Positions 1-8,739 of a stretch of 64,000 bases of DNA are shown piece by piece (position 1 is the first letter of the stretch; every line of letters starts with the position of its first letter). The stretch covers positions 62,001 through 126,000 of the forward strand of contig CAUJNA010000475.1 of assembly GCA_963377175.1 (NCBI GenBank), given 5' to 3'. The position numbers and the translations under genes are program-made. Origin of the DNA: Effrenium voratum. Taxonomy: Eukaryota > Sar > Dinophyceae > Suessiales > Symbiodiniaceae. The notes beneath the pieces were generated by a model. That model made no database searches. It was given only the letters and a program-made list of their open reading frames with translations, and was not told the origin of the DNA.

Positions 1-163
1 TTTTACAGGCCAGAATACGAAACAAGGAGGCTTACTCGTTTTTAAATTGAAAGGGTCAAACAAGTCATTCACAACAGATGAAGATGTGCGTGAGGTGTTT
101 GTGCATATGGTCTCTGAAAGTGTGCTTGAGCTTCGCGAATCCGGGAGTCTGCTCTATGATTAA
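1..163 (+). CDS. Major capsid protein, C-terminal end (copy 1, partial)
   Basis: Reading open from base 1 to the TAA at 161-163, this encodes the last 53 residues of the viral major capsid protein. It is identical in frame to the end of the complete gene at 26724-28307, whose last 163 bases it repeats. The rest of the gene lies left of the window. It is the first gene of a rightward run of structural-type ORFs. Confidence 0.9.
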   Translation, partial: FTGQNTKQGGLLVFKLKGSNKSFTTDEDVREVFVHMVSESVLELRESGSLLYD

Positions 164-189
164 AATTAAAATCTATGATAAATATATAA

Positions 190-495
190 ATGTATCGTCA
201 TCACAAGAAGAATGCGAAGAAAAATAAAGGTAAAGTATTTTTACAATCCTCACAAATTAAATATAGTCCATTTCATTTAAAAGATACAAAATATTTAGAA
301 CACCTACACGAACAAATGAAATTAAGAAACTCACAAGAAGCATCAGTAGCATTTAGAAAACACATTCAAGAAGGACACGCCAGGGCAAATTATCAAAATG
401 AATTAGACAGATTAACGATGGAACTACACCGACCAAATCTACCACATGCAACAAGGGAGCATTTAGAAAAACGAATTGAGGAGTTGAAGAAATGA
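190..495 (+). CDS. Small basic viral protein, unknown (101 aa, copy 1)
   Basis: I do not recognise this family. The 101-residue product is very basic at its N-terminus (His, Lys and Arg in the first 15 residues). Its C-terminal half is charged and looks helical or coiled-coil, with heptad-like Leu spacing over about residues 70-100. It starts 27 bases after the capsid stop and is followed by the 330-aa ORF in the same direction, so it probably belongs to the virion-protein cluster. A nucleic-acid-binding role would fit the basic N-terminus but is only inference. The ORF is intact and identical in the second copy. Confidence 0.75.
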   Translation: MYRHHKKNAKKNKGKVFLQSSQIKYSPFHLKDTKYLEHLHEQMKLRNSQEASVAFRKHIQEGHARANYQNELDRLTMELHRPNLPHATREHLEKRIEELKK

Positions 496-553
496 ACATT
501 TACTTAAAATTTATTATATTAATATTAATAATCTAACTATTATTATAATACAT

Positions 554-1546
554 ATGGCAACTACAGCAAGTTTAGAGTTAATAAACCCATATGCAAAATT
601 TGGATTGGAACGACGACCTACTTATGAAGAAATCGCTAATTTAATAGGCGAAAATTATTTAATAACAGGAAAACTACCTAACAGAGATGCTACATTTTTT
701 AAAGCAAGTCCTCAAGGCAGTTTTTTTGATGGAAGTGACCACTTAGAACTATTGAAAGACCAACAGATGAGAATATTAGACAGGCAGATGAGAGAGATAA
801 TGTTGAAGCAGGAAGCGCGCAGAAACGGGCACACTTATGCAGTGCATAGGATGAACGCTGACACACCATTAACCAGAAACACAGAAACCCTACCAGATGA
901 ATATGATTTTTCAACACCACTGCAAACATCAAGACAGCACGAGGCAGTGGTAGATACAAGGCTACAAGAACTAACCACAGCAACAAAAGAAAGAGTAAAT
1001 GAAGTGAGCCAAGCAATGGCATCAAACTTACGAGAAATGGGTGGAACAATTTTTCAATCAATGTTAGGCAATAGACAATCAGCACCATCCGCAACAACAA
1101 GAACAATACCGGATAATCTCCCAGTCTTAGAATACGAAGGTTCACCAACTTCAGGCGGAGATGATGCCCAAGTAGAATATCAAGCCACAGGAGCATCAAG
1201 TTCAACAGCACAGAAACCACCACCATTGCCAATGACGCCATTATTCAAAACAACAATAGATAATACTATTAGTCCTGTTTACTGGAAAGAAAACCCTAAT
1301 TTAACAGTAAATGATATTAAATTTCAATTTTATTTCAGAGGAATTCAAGTGCCAAAAGAAAGCCAAATACAAGAAGAATTGAAACACAAAGGCAGAGGCA
1401 AGGCGAGAACATACAAAGAATATTTAACAGATATGATTTTAGACACTATTGATAATGGCGGGTGGATAGTAAATTTAGGCAAAGGTAGAATAGAAGAACT
1501 CAAGGCAAGTTTTAAGGGCAAAGGTAAGAAATACAAATATAAATAA
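554..1546 (+). CDS. Conserved viral protein next to capsid gene, unknown function (330 aa, copy 1)
   Basis: An intact 330-aa ORF with ATG at 554. The N-terminal 70 residues look conserved and globular (an NPYAKFGLERRPTYEE start, then a KLPNRDATFF stretch). The middle, about 75-220, is polar and probably helical or disordered. The C-terminal 100 residues are basic and end in a Lys-rich tail (KGKGKKYKYK). I recall similar short N-terminal motifs next to capsid genes in Polinton-like viruses, but cannot name a function. Position between the capsid gene and other structural-type ORFs suggests a virion or assembly protein. The second copy differs at two residues: F to L near residue 260 and Q to E near residue 271. 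Confidence 0.75.
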   Translation: MATTASLELINPYAKFGLERRPTYEEIANLIGENYLITGKLPNRDATFFKASPQGSFFDGSDHLELLKDQQMRILDRQMREIMLKQEARRNGHTYAVHRMNADTPLTRNTETLPDEYDFSTPLQTSRQHEAVVDTRLQELTTATKERVNEVSQAMASNLREMGGTIFQSMLGNRQSAPSATTRTIPDNLPVLEYEGSPTSGGDDAQVEYQATGASSSTAQKPPPLPMTPLFKTTIDNTISPVYWKENPNLTVNDIKFQFYFRGIQVPKESQIQEELKHKGRGKARTYKEYLTDMILDTIDNGGWIVNLGKGRIEELKASFKGKGKKYKYK

Positions 1547-1551
1547 TAATA

Positions 1552-2358
1552 ATGATAATATTAACAAAAAACATACTGAAAAGAAAGAAGCAGAAATTCA
1601 ATGATAAATATGATGACGACAGTTTTTCAATACATAACCTAATGAAACCAAACACTTCAACAACAATACAACCAACGAAATTGATGAAAAAGGGCACGCC
1701 GAGAGAGTTTATTGACTTTGCAACCAACACAGATACGATTGCTACAGCAACCAGAGAGACGCAAGGAAAGTTATACAATGATGCAAATCAACAATTAAAT
1801 ATGACATTTGAAGCGTTTAAGGTAAAGGAAAACCAAGACAACATGTTTAAAATAATGCTTAAAAACTTTTGGCGCAACACATACAAAAGAAATGAGCCAA
1901 CAAGAACACAGGCAACACAAACATTGAAAAACCAACGCGACGCAATGGTGTCAGCCTTTACTAAAATGCTCGACAACAACAAACCGCCAGAACCACCGCC
2001 AAAGAAACCACCAGACGAGGAGGACAGCGATGAAGAAGAAAAGAAGTTCAAACTGACAAAAATGATGGAAATAATGCTACACAACGGCGCTACAGTAGCA
2101 GATATAATATTAAACTTATCACATAGCGCAATTGCAACAACTATAAATATCGCAGATTTAGTCAATCAAATAACAGCAGGACATGCACAAAGTAGCGGTA
2201 GCAATTCATCAAATGAAGCTATTAGTGTTCATAGTTCTCCACCTGTTACTGTCCATAGTTCTTCATCTGAAAGTCCAACAGAAATACCAGCACCAACTGA
2301 AGACGAAGAAGAAGAAGCAAACCAACATTTCAATTTTGAAAAATTAAAATCTAAATAA
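1552..2358 (+). CDS. Viral protein with acidic C-terminus, unknown (268 aa, copy 1)
   Basis: An intact ORF that starts 5 bases after the stop of the 330-aa gene, so the two are probably expressed together. It has a basic N-terminal 15 residues, a helical polar middle, a Pro-rich then Asp/Glu-rich stretch (about residues 140-165), a hydrophobic helix around 180-215, and a Ser-rich then acidic tail. No domain is recognised. The single hydrophobic helix might contact a membrane, but this is a guess. The tightly packed position argues for a structural or assembly role. Confidence 0.7.
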   Translation: MIILTKNILKRKKQKFNDKYDDDSFSIHNLMKPNTSTTIQPTKLMKKGTPREFIDFATNTDTIATATRETQGKLYNDANQQLNMTFEAFKVKENQDNMFKIMLKNFWRNTYKRNEPTRTQATQTLKNQRDAMVSAFTKMLDNNKPPEPPPKKPPDEEDSDEEEKKFKLTKMMEIMLHNGATVADIILNLSHSAIATTINIADLVNQITAGHAQSSGSNSSNEAISVHSSPPVTVHSSSSESPTEIPAPTEDEEEEANQHFNFEKLKSK

Positions 2359-2371
2359 AAAAAAAGAAAAA

Positions 2372-2499
2372 ATGGGTTCAAGTAAATCAAAACCAGTAGA
2401 AATTGATGACGAAGAGGCTATTAAAGTAATAAAAGATACAGATGTAAATACGATAAGTGAAATGTCAAGAATTGATTTTCTACAAATAGATTCATTGAA
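2372..2499 (+). pseudogene. 5' part of small MGSS viral gene cut by copia insertion (copy 1)
   Basis: The ORF begins MGSSKSKP, a classic N-myristoylation signal (Gly2, Ser at position 6, basic residue at 7), and continues in an acidic helical region. It is cut after the TTGAA at 2495-2499, where the LTR element starts. The remainder resumes after the second TTGAA at 10539-10543. The two viral pieces without one target copy total 228 bases, exactly 76 codons including stop, and the frame stays open across the join. This gives strong evidence for a 75-aa original gene. A membrane-associated virion protein would fit a myristoylated product, as in other eukaryotic DNA viruses; this is inference. 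Confidence 0.8.
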
Positions 2500-2614
2500 T
2501 CAAAATGCAATATCGCGGCTCTGGGGTGCACTACGGAGCGCACCTTTTGCCTTGAGCCAAAACCACACGGAGTGCAATCAGCGTGTTGGGCAATTATGAC
2601 TATACACATCATGA
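2500..2614 (-). repeat. 3' LTR of copia element (copy 1)
   Basis: 115-bp terminal direct repeat, the downstream LTR in element orientation. It matches 10424-10538 except at one position (G2585). On the minus strand it carries TTTTGGCTCAAG (2551-2562), preceded by CCGT-containing sequence to 2570; this resembles the 3' end of the dinoflagellate spliced leader. Confidence 0.9.
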
Positions 2615-2625
2615 CTCCTCCTTGC
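2615..2625 (-). other. Polypurine tract of copia element (copy 1)
   Basis: Read on the minus strand, the bases directly upstream of the 3' LTR are GCAAGGAGGAG, a purine run in the place where plus-strand priming occurs in LTR retrotransposons. Confidence 0.75.
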
Positions 2626-2687
2626 TGGAAGAGCGTCTCTGTACACGCTCGCACAGCAATTCAGGTAGCGGAGTCTGGCCAGGGACC

Positions 2688-5600
2688 TTAGCCTTCTAGT
2701 AGCTTAAGCTGTCCCTTGCTACGTTGGTTAAGGAAAACATAACCACACCTTCGCATGGTCTCAGACATCTGTACACCTGGAATGCTCTTTGTTAGAGCAT
2801 CAGCCCTGTTGGACTTGCCAGGGATATGCTCCACTCTCAGATGGTCCATGCTGACCCTTTCTTGCAACCACAGGAGCCTCGTCTGGATGTGGCGGGCCTT
2901 TCCCAGACCTGCCCGATTGACAGTTCCTTTCGCTGCAGTCGCATCTGATTGAATCAGCACCTGGGTCTCGACCGCGAAGTCCTCCAAGAGTGACTGTAGG
3001 CCTAGACCAACTGAACCTCCTTTGACAAGAGCATAGTACTCCGACTCCCCAGTCGACAAAGCGATGGTCGACTGCACATTGCTGCTGTGCTTGAGCACAT
3101 GCAACCCATACAGAGCAACCATGCCTGTTGTGGATCTCCTCGTCATTGCGTCTCCGGCATGATCGGAATCCACCTGGATTCGGAGCTTGCTCGGCTTGGC
3201 TTGCCGTGCAAAGACCTGACACACGTCCGGCTTCTTGATGAGGTAGCGACACAGTCGCTTCAAATCCTGCAAAGATGCCTCTGTAGGAGAAACCATCTTC
3301 CTCGCAAGATTCTTCACAGCGTGGCTGATATCCAACCTGTCCTGTGACAGGTACGCTGCCCTCATCACGCATGAGCGATACAGGGAAGCCTGCTCTTTCG
3401 GTAGAGCTGGGCTCCGGGCTTCCTGCATCTGCAACTCAACGGACTTCTTCACGTCCGGTGTCTCCGCTCCCTTGGCATTGTCCATGCCAAGCTGCTGCAC
3501 AAGCAAATCAACATGGCGCCGATCTGGCTCGATCAGGATCGCACTCGCTCCTTGATGTTGGTCACAACGAATGAGCCGGTTGAGGAAATGGACCTCCTTG
3601 TGGTCTCCTTCCTCATCACCTACCGTCCCGAGCCATTTCAACTCGTAGGCACTGCGAAGCAGAGCATCTACTTCCTTCAGCGCCTCGGCGTCTCCTAACG
3701 CCATGAAATCATCTCCGTGCACCAGTACTCTTACTCCCAGTGTCGGGTGATAGAACACTGAGCCATTTGACTTTCCCCGGAGATATCCGGCTTTGATCAG
3801 CAGCTGCGTGTAGTGCTGCTGCCATATGTTCGGGGCATCCTGTGTTCCGTACATCGACTTAGTCAAACGGCCCACTATTCCCGGACTGGCGTCCTCGTCC
3901 GGCAACTGGATGTATATGCGGCGTTTGGGTACGCCATAGAAGTGGGCTCTTGATATATCCCAAAGTCCGATCTTGAGTGGTCGTCCTCGATGGGATACAC
4001 GCTCAGTGGCCCATAGGCTACATAGCAGCCTCATAGCCTCTAAAGGCGGTGTTGACGAAAACAACATGTTCTGAGGAATCCTTTCCTCTGGACTCTTCCG
4101 GGCCTTGATCTCCCGGACCACCAATCTCGACCTGAAGTTGGGATTGGCGGGGTCTCCTTTGTTGGTGTCTATCCAACGGGTGGTGATTGGACCCTTCCCG
4201 TTGGTCTCTCTGAGGCATTCCTCGAGCGGCACCTTCTCGTAAACCTCTTGCTTCCTAAGATAGTCCAACTCGAGCTGACGTGCCTCCCTGACTCGGTCTG
4301 GTGGCAAAAACCCACCATTCACGTCGTCCCAGTACTGCTCCACGTCTTCCGGCGTCACGAAGCTCTCCTCTGGGATTGGACCTGCAACTGCTGCGTCCAA
4401 TGCACTCAACTGGCCACTCTCTACAAGGTGGCTCTTCAAAGTCTTCAGGACCGCTCGCACTAGCGCTGGCGGATAACGGGCCGCCGGCCTAGCGAGTCCT
4501 CCGATCAGGTGGATGTGCCGGTGCCATGGTTTCCCCGGCACATTGTTGGTGCATTCGCCTTCCAACAGTTGAGCCAACCCTGGATGGTTGGTCATCCAGC
4601 CAGTTTCTTTCCGCACATATCCTGTGCCCTGCAAACCCCTCCGGTCCGTAGCGACCATAGCCCATCTACACATTGGGCCTCGGACAGTGCACACGTCCGA
4701 TCTCTCAGTGAGCTCACGGACCTCCGGGTCTTTCCAAGAGGTAGCACTCCACGGTGCCTCATGCAAGAAGAACCTACCTGCCTGCAACTGCTTCCTGTAG
4801 AACCTACAGGCGGTATTCAAATGAGCAACTGCTCTATCCATCTTCTCGCGCCTCTTGTCTGGGCTCACCCTGTACTTGTTGATGTTCTGGAGCTGGGAAA
4901 ATTGGTCACAAGGTGGGCTCCCTGTGAGCAATGTCGGCTCGACCTCGTCCACATACTCCTCGAGCTCTCGGACGTCCTCAGCCTTGCTGAGATCCCAGTA
5001 GGAACCGTCCGGTTTCTGCTCCTCAAGGTCCACCGCAAAGCCCGGCCTCAAGCCATACTGCCCGGCTTGGGCCGTAAACCGCTTCGGGCTGTAGATCTCC
5101 ATGATATCAACAGCGCCCATCTCCACGCACAGCTTGGTGATCTGCTCCAGCTCGACCGCGCTGATCTCCACCTCCTGAGCCAAAAACGCTCTCTCTACTT
5201 TCCGTCCAACCATGGACCTCAACATCCTCTTCAATCGACCCAGCTCAAGTCCGCCCACGTCTGGGGGCTTGTCCGGGGTGTTTGAAGTCTCGGCGTCAGC
5301 CGCCGGTTGAGTCTCCGTTCGGAGTTCTTCAGGAGATACTGCGGGCTCTCGCTTCTCACCTTGCTTCTGCTGCGTCTTCTGCTTGGCTCCGGGCGCTATA
5401 TACAGCGCTCCCGGTCTCTTGATCTGCGTGGTCGGCTTCGCCTTGCTCTTTGGGCTACTCGATGCTGGCGGGTCTGCTGCTGCTCTCTTGAGTTCAGCCC
5501 TCTTCGCTGGATCATCCACATACTCTATCGCTTGTCCAGGGTCTTGCCTAAATCCCACTCCGGCTTCAGCGGCCGGCTCTCCCATAGCCTCTTGGGCTGG

Positions 5601-7094
5601 GAGATCTGCTTCCACTCCTACTTCCGCGCTCTCCTCTTTCTTCCTTTTGTGAGCTTCGACACGGCGTCGTCCTTGCTCATCATCCATCATGAGACCGACG
5701 ATTCTCGCTCGGCACATCTCAGTGTGCGGCAACTGAGTGGATTCCCCTAGTAGCACGCAAGTGCATCCAGGACATCCATCAGTAGGTTGGTACTTCTCCA
5801 CATCTACCTTACGGATGTAAATCCGTCGCTGCTGTGGCGGTGCCATAACAGGCACAACCTGAGGCGGAACCTCAACCCGGTCTTCACTGACCAGCAGGTC
5901 CTCCACTCCTTGAGCAGGAGTTCCCGGGGCCCTCTGCCCCGGCGTTCCCGGCGCTCGCACTGAGACCTCCCACGGGTAGCCTCTAAGGCTTTCCCATCCT
6001 TGTGGATTCCATTGATCTTCTTCAGGAAGTCGACGAACACCAGTGCCTCTCTTCACTCCTTCTGAGGTCACAACCAGCAAAGTGCCAGTCCTTCCATGGT
6101 GACCTATGTACCTGCCTTCCTTGAGTGGCCTAGCTCCTTCTCCTACCTCACGGTAGTACAACCGCTCTCCTATGGCGATTGCCGGCTTTCTCCATTCTCG
6201 GCCACACCTCCTTTGTTCCGGGGTCTTCCCGTCGGAACCTCTCTTGTACCTGCACATCAGGTCCGCTGCATGTCTTGGAAACCAAGACAGCACAGGGTCG
6301 TCATCCTTCAAGATTCGACCCAACTTCTCCTCCAATGAGGATCGCAGGACTCTCGCCTGCCTTTTGAGTTCTCGGCACAAGTTCTCGATTGCGCCGTTCG
6401 CCCGGTGATCAGCCACCGGCGACTCCTGTGGAACATTCTCCACACCTGCTTCCTTCGCCGCCTGCTCCTTCAGGGCAACGATAGCATGTTCGCCATCGCT
6501 TTTGAAAACTGCTCGGCGATATCCTAGGTGCTTGATAAAGTTCGCCATGAACTTAACAGCATATGGCGTTGGACCTTTCGCGTCCACAAACGTGGCTGCA
6601 ACAGCCAGTGTCCGACTGTCTCGGATCACCAGGATAGGCTTGGTCTTCCCATCCTCCTTTCCATCTCGTGTCATCCACGTGTAATCGCACGAGATCGTCG
6701 CGAGCTCATCGCTCGCCTTCTCCTCATCGGGCCTAGCGCGATGCTGCTGACCCAATCCTCTGCCGGCCAAACAATGCCGACACCAGCTGCGGTACTGCAC
6801 ATGACCTGTCGCCTCGTGCTCCGCAACCTCGGCCCTCGATGGGCCTCCTGGTGCTCTCACCAGTGCGGGCGGCGCGATCTCGCCGCTCTCATCCATCTCA
6901 TCACCCTCGGGCACATCTGCGGGTCGGCCCGCTGGTGGATCTGGGTTCCCTTGTCCGGCACCCACGGCATCATCTGCCGCTGCGAGTGGTTTGGCCGGAC
7001 TTACGTCTCGTTGGACTGCCGTCCAAAACCCGAACAATCTTCCGACTTCAAATAGAAGTTGTAAACTCCTTTCTCTTGGTATATGGGCAACCAA
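2688..7094 (-). CDS. pol: Copia pol: integrase, methyltransferase-like domain, reverse transcriptase, RNase H (copy 1)
   Basis: A 1468-residue ORF. An HHCC zinc motif (about residues 92-108) and a DDE integrase core (Asp in SCDYTW, Asp in FKSDGE, Glu in GAIENL; about 130-240) come first. About 660-880 is a cytosine-methyltransferase-like region with SPPCDQFSQL (C5-MTase motif IV, catalytic Cys present). Copia reverse transcriptase covers about 940-1190 with VHGDDFMAL in place of YVDD, and RNase H about 1300-1440 (DSDHAGD, STGESEY, HIPGKSNRADALTK). Protease sits in gag instead. The frame opens after a TAG within gag, overlaps the gag end and lies +1 relative to it, so expression would need frameshifting. 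The first codon of the listed range is TTG, not ATG. The ORF is intact, so recent activity is plausible. Confidence 0.92.
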   Translation of the reverse strand: MVAHIPRERSLQLLFEVGRLFGFWTAVQRDVSPAKPLAAADDAVGAGQGNPDPPAGRPADVPEGDEMDESGEIAPPALVRAPGGPSRAEVAEHEATGHVQYRSWCRHCLAGRGLGQQHRARPDEEKASDELATISCDYTWMTRDGKEDGKTKPILVIRDSRTLAVAATFVDAKGPTPYAVKFMANFIKHLGYRRAVFKSDGEHAIVALKEQAAKEAGVENVPQESPVADHRANGAIENLCRELKRQARVLRSSLEEKLGRILKDDDPVLSWFPRHAADLMCRYKRGSDGKTPEQRRCGREWRKPAIAIGERLYYREVGEGARPLKEGRYIGHHGRTGTLLVVTSEGVKRGTGVRRLPEEDQWNPQGWESLRGYPWEVSVRAPGTPGQRAPGTPAQGVEDLLVSEDRVEVPPQVVPVMAPPQQRRIYIRKVDVEKYQPTDGCPGCTCVLLGESTQLPHTEMCRARIVGLMMDDEQGRRRVEAHKRKKEESAEVGVEADLPAQEAMGEPAAEAGVGFRQDPGQAIEYVDDPAKRAELKRAAADPPASSSPKSKAKPTTQIKRPGALYIAPGAKQKTQQKQGEKREPAVSPEELRTETQPAADAETSNTPDKPPDVGGLELGRLKRMLRSMVGRKVERAFLAQEVEISAVELEQITKLCVEMGAVDIMEIYSPKRFTAQAGQYGLRPGFAVDLEEQKPDGSYWDLSKAEDVRELEEYVDEVEPTLLTGSPPCDQFSQLQNINKYRVSPDKRREKMDRAVAHLNTACRFYRKQLQAGRFFLHEAPWSATSWKDPEVRELTERSDVCTVRGPMCRWAMVATDRRGLQGTGYVRKETGWMTNHPGLAQLLEGECTNNVPGKPWHRHIHLIGGLARPAARYPPALVRAVLKTLKSHLVESGQLSALDAAVAGPIPEESFVTPEDVEQYWDDVNGGFLPPDRVREARQLELDYLRKQEVYEKVPLEECLRETNGKGPITTRWIDTNKGDPANPNFRSRLVVREIKARKSPEERIPQNMLFSSTPPLEAMRLLCSLWATERVSHRGRPLKIGLWDISRAHFYGVPKRRIYIQLPDEDASPGIVGRLTKSMYGTQDAPNIWQQHYTQLLIKAGYLRGKSNGSVFYHPTLGVRVLVHGDDFMALGDAEALKEVDALLRSAYELKWLGTVGDEEGDHKEVHFLNRLIRCDQHQGASAILIEPDRRHVDLLVQQLGMDNAKGAETPDVKKSVELQMQEARSPALPKEQASLYRSCVMRAAYLSQDRLDISHAVKNLARKMVSPTEASLQDLKRLCRYLIKKPDVCQVFARQAKPSKLRIQVDSDHAGDAMTRRSTTGMVALYGLHVLKHSSNVQSTIALSTGESEYYALVKGGSVGLGLQSLLEDFAVETQVLIQSDATAAKGTVNRAGLGKARHIQTRLLWLQERVSMDHLRVEHIPGKSNRADALTKSIPGVQMSETMRRCGYVFLNQRSKGQLKLLEG

Positions 7095-8709
7095 GTATTC
7101 TTTTGGGACTGGGCTTGTTGAGCAACTGCTGAATTTTCCTTCCTGTCGCTGAGTCTACTGGAATCAACTGTCCACCATCTTGATCAAGAACAGCCATCCT
7201 TCCATGTTTGAGGCACTTGTAAGCTGAAACCAACGGTTTGTGTACCGGTGCTAATGGCCCTGTGACTCTACACCTGGAACCTGTTTCACTCTTACCTTGA
7301 AACGTCCCGGTTCCGGTCCCAGGGACCAGTTCCCCCGATGCTGTTTTGAACATCATCTGGGCTCCTTCCTTAGTGGGGATGCGGTCTTTCCAATCCACTG
7401 GAATGGCAGTCTGAGCAGCCCCCGTATCAAGGTTGAACCGAACCCAGCTTGGGTCTTTCGGGGACTCTCCCTGGGTGAATGCACCCAGCTCAAACATTCC
7501 CACTTCGGCCTCCGGTTGTTCTTCTTGGTCTCCAGCTTCGTAGTCGGCGTCCTCGAATCCTGCCACATGCTTCTGTTTGGAGCCAGACTTCCCTGAGCCT
7601 TTGGAACCTTTTCCACCCTTCTTCTTGCTCCAACACTCGGCCGCTCTATGGCCGGTCTTACCACAGTTGAAGCATGCTCCTGCGGGTCCTGAGCTGCCTG
7701 AACCACTGCCTTTGCCTTTTCCCTTGCTGTCCTTACCGTTTCCTTTGCCTTTGCCTTTGCCTCCACCTTTGTCCTTTCCCTTACCTTTGCCTCCTTTCTG
7801 ACCTTTCGAGCCTTTGACCAGCGAGTTGAGCACCTTCGTGAAGGCGTCCACGTCCATCGGAGCGGGGCCTTGCCCCGATCCCGAAGCCCCACTGGACCCC
7901 GGTCGATGGGCTTTCCCTTTCGCTCCCGCGACTGTTTCAATCAGAACCTCAATCTCCTGCTTCATTTCCTCGTAGGTTCCCAGCCGGTTCTTGTTCAGAA
8001 TGAGGTGGCGCTCAATGTCGGTTGGAACCAGAAGTTCTAGGGACGTACACTTTATGTCCTGAGAGAGGACTTCCCTCTCGCCCCTTTCGTTCCTTCTGGC
8101 CTCATATCGGCGCATCAAATCATCTAGTTGTTCCATGGCTGGTCGAACTGCTTCCCAAGACTTAACTCTTTCGGGGTTGAGGATGGCCCTTAGGATGTTC
8201 CTCTTCCTACCTGCTGTGAGAGGGTCCCATCTCCTGTTAAGCCTTCGCCATGCCTCATACCCGTTCTTGGCATTGATGACCAGGTCTTCGGACTCATGAG
8301 TAGTAAGGGATGACAACAACCTGAACAGTTGGTCTCCCTTATCATCCAGTCCGGCCATTCCCAGTTCGCCTCCATGTTCCTCTTCTACCTTTTCAACAGT
8401 GATCTCCTCATCCTGATCAACTACCCATTCAAGGATTGACTGGAAACTGGATCCAAAGATTGCCGTTGTGAGGTTCACTACAGACCGGGCCCATCTACGG
8501 AAGTGGCCGTCATCATTGGAAAAGACTTCCGGTCTTCCAATCCCTTTTGTGTCTATCAACAACTTCCTATCTCCTCTCTGCAGGCTTGTAGCTAACCTAC
8601 CGAGGTTCTCTGCCAAAGCAGCTATACCTGCCTGGCCTTGCCTAAGAAGTTGATTCTCCTGTGACAACCGCTCAACTGCCTGCTGCAACTCTCGCACTGT
8701 TTCCTCCAT
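7048..8709 (-). CDS. gag: Copia gag with CCHC zinc knuckle and aspartic protease (copy 1)
   Basis: A 553-aa ORF with ATG at 8709. It has an N-terminal coiled coil (about 1-45) and a capsid-like helical region (about 50-260). A Gly/Lys-rich linker leads to the CCHC knuckle CFNCGKTGHRAAEC (about 347-360). An aspartic protease begins at the LDTGA motif (about 427-431). Having protease in the gag frame and integrase in another frame is the main layout feature. Compared with copy 2, four bases are missing near 7110, so the last residues differ (it ends ...TKRKEFTTSI) and pol is +1 instead of -1 relative to gag. The downstream overlap with pol is about 100 bases. Confidence 0.9.
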   Translation of the reverse strand: MEETVRELQQAVERLSQENQLLRQGQAGIAALAENLGRLATSLQRGDRKLLIDTKGIGRPEVFSNDDGHFRRWARSVVNLTTAIFGSSFQSILEWVVDQDEEITVEKVEEEHGGELGMAGLDDKGDQLFRLLSSLTTHESEDLVINAKNGYEAWRRLNRRWDPLTAGRKRNILRAILNPERVKSWEAVRPAMEQLDDLMRRYEARRNERGEREVLSQDIKCTSLELLVPTDIERHLILNKNRLGTYEEMKQEIEVLIETVAGAKGKAHRPGSSGASGSGQGPAPMDVDAFTKVLNSLVKGSKGQKGGKGKGKDKGGGKGKGKGNGKDSKGKGKGSGSGSSGPAGACFNCGKTGHRAAECWSKKKGGKGSKGSGKSGSKQKHVAGFEDADYEAGDQEEQPEAEVGMFELGAFTQGESPKDPSWVRFNLDTGAAQTAIPVDWKDRIPTKEGAQMMFKTASGELVPGTGTGTFQGKSETGSRCRVTGPLAPVHKPLVSAYKCLKHGRMAVLDQDGGQLIPVDSATGRKIQQLLNKPSPKRILGCPYTKRKEFTTSI

Positions 8710-8739
8710 GCCTTATATCCGGTGCCAAGCACCGGGAGG

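Noticed and set aside
3344..7132. Long rightward open frames opposite copia pol and gag
   Set aside because: They mirror the conserved retrotransposon ORFs in antisense, have no motifs, and exist because of the GC-rich codon use of pol.
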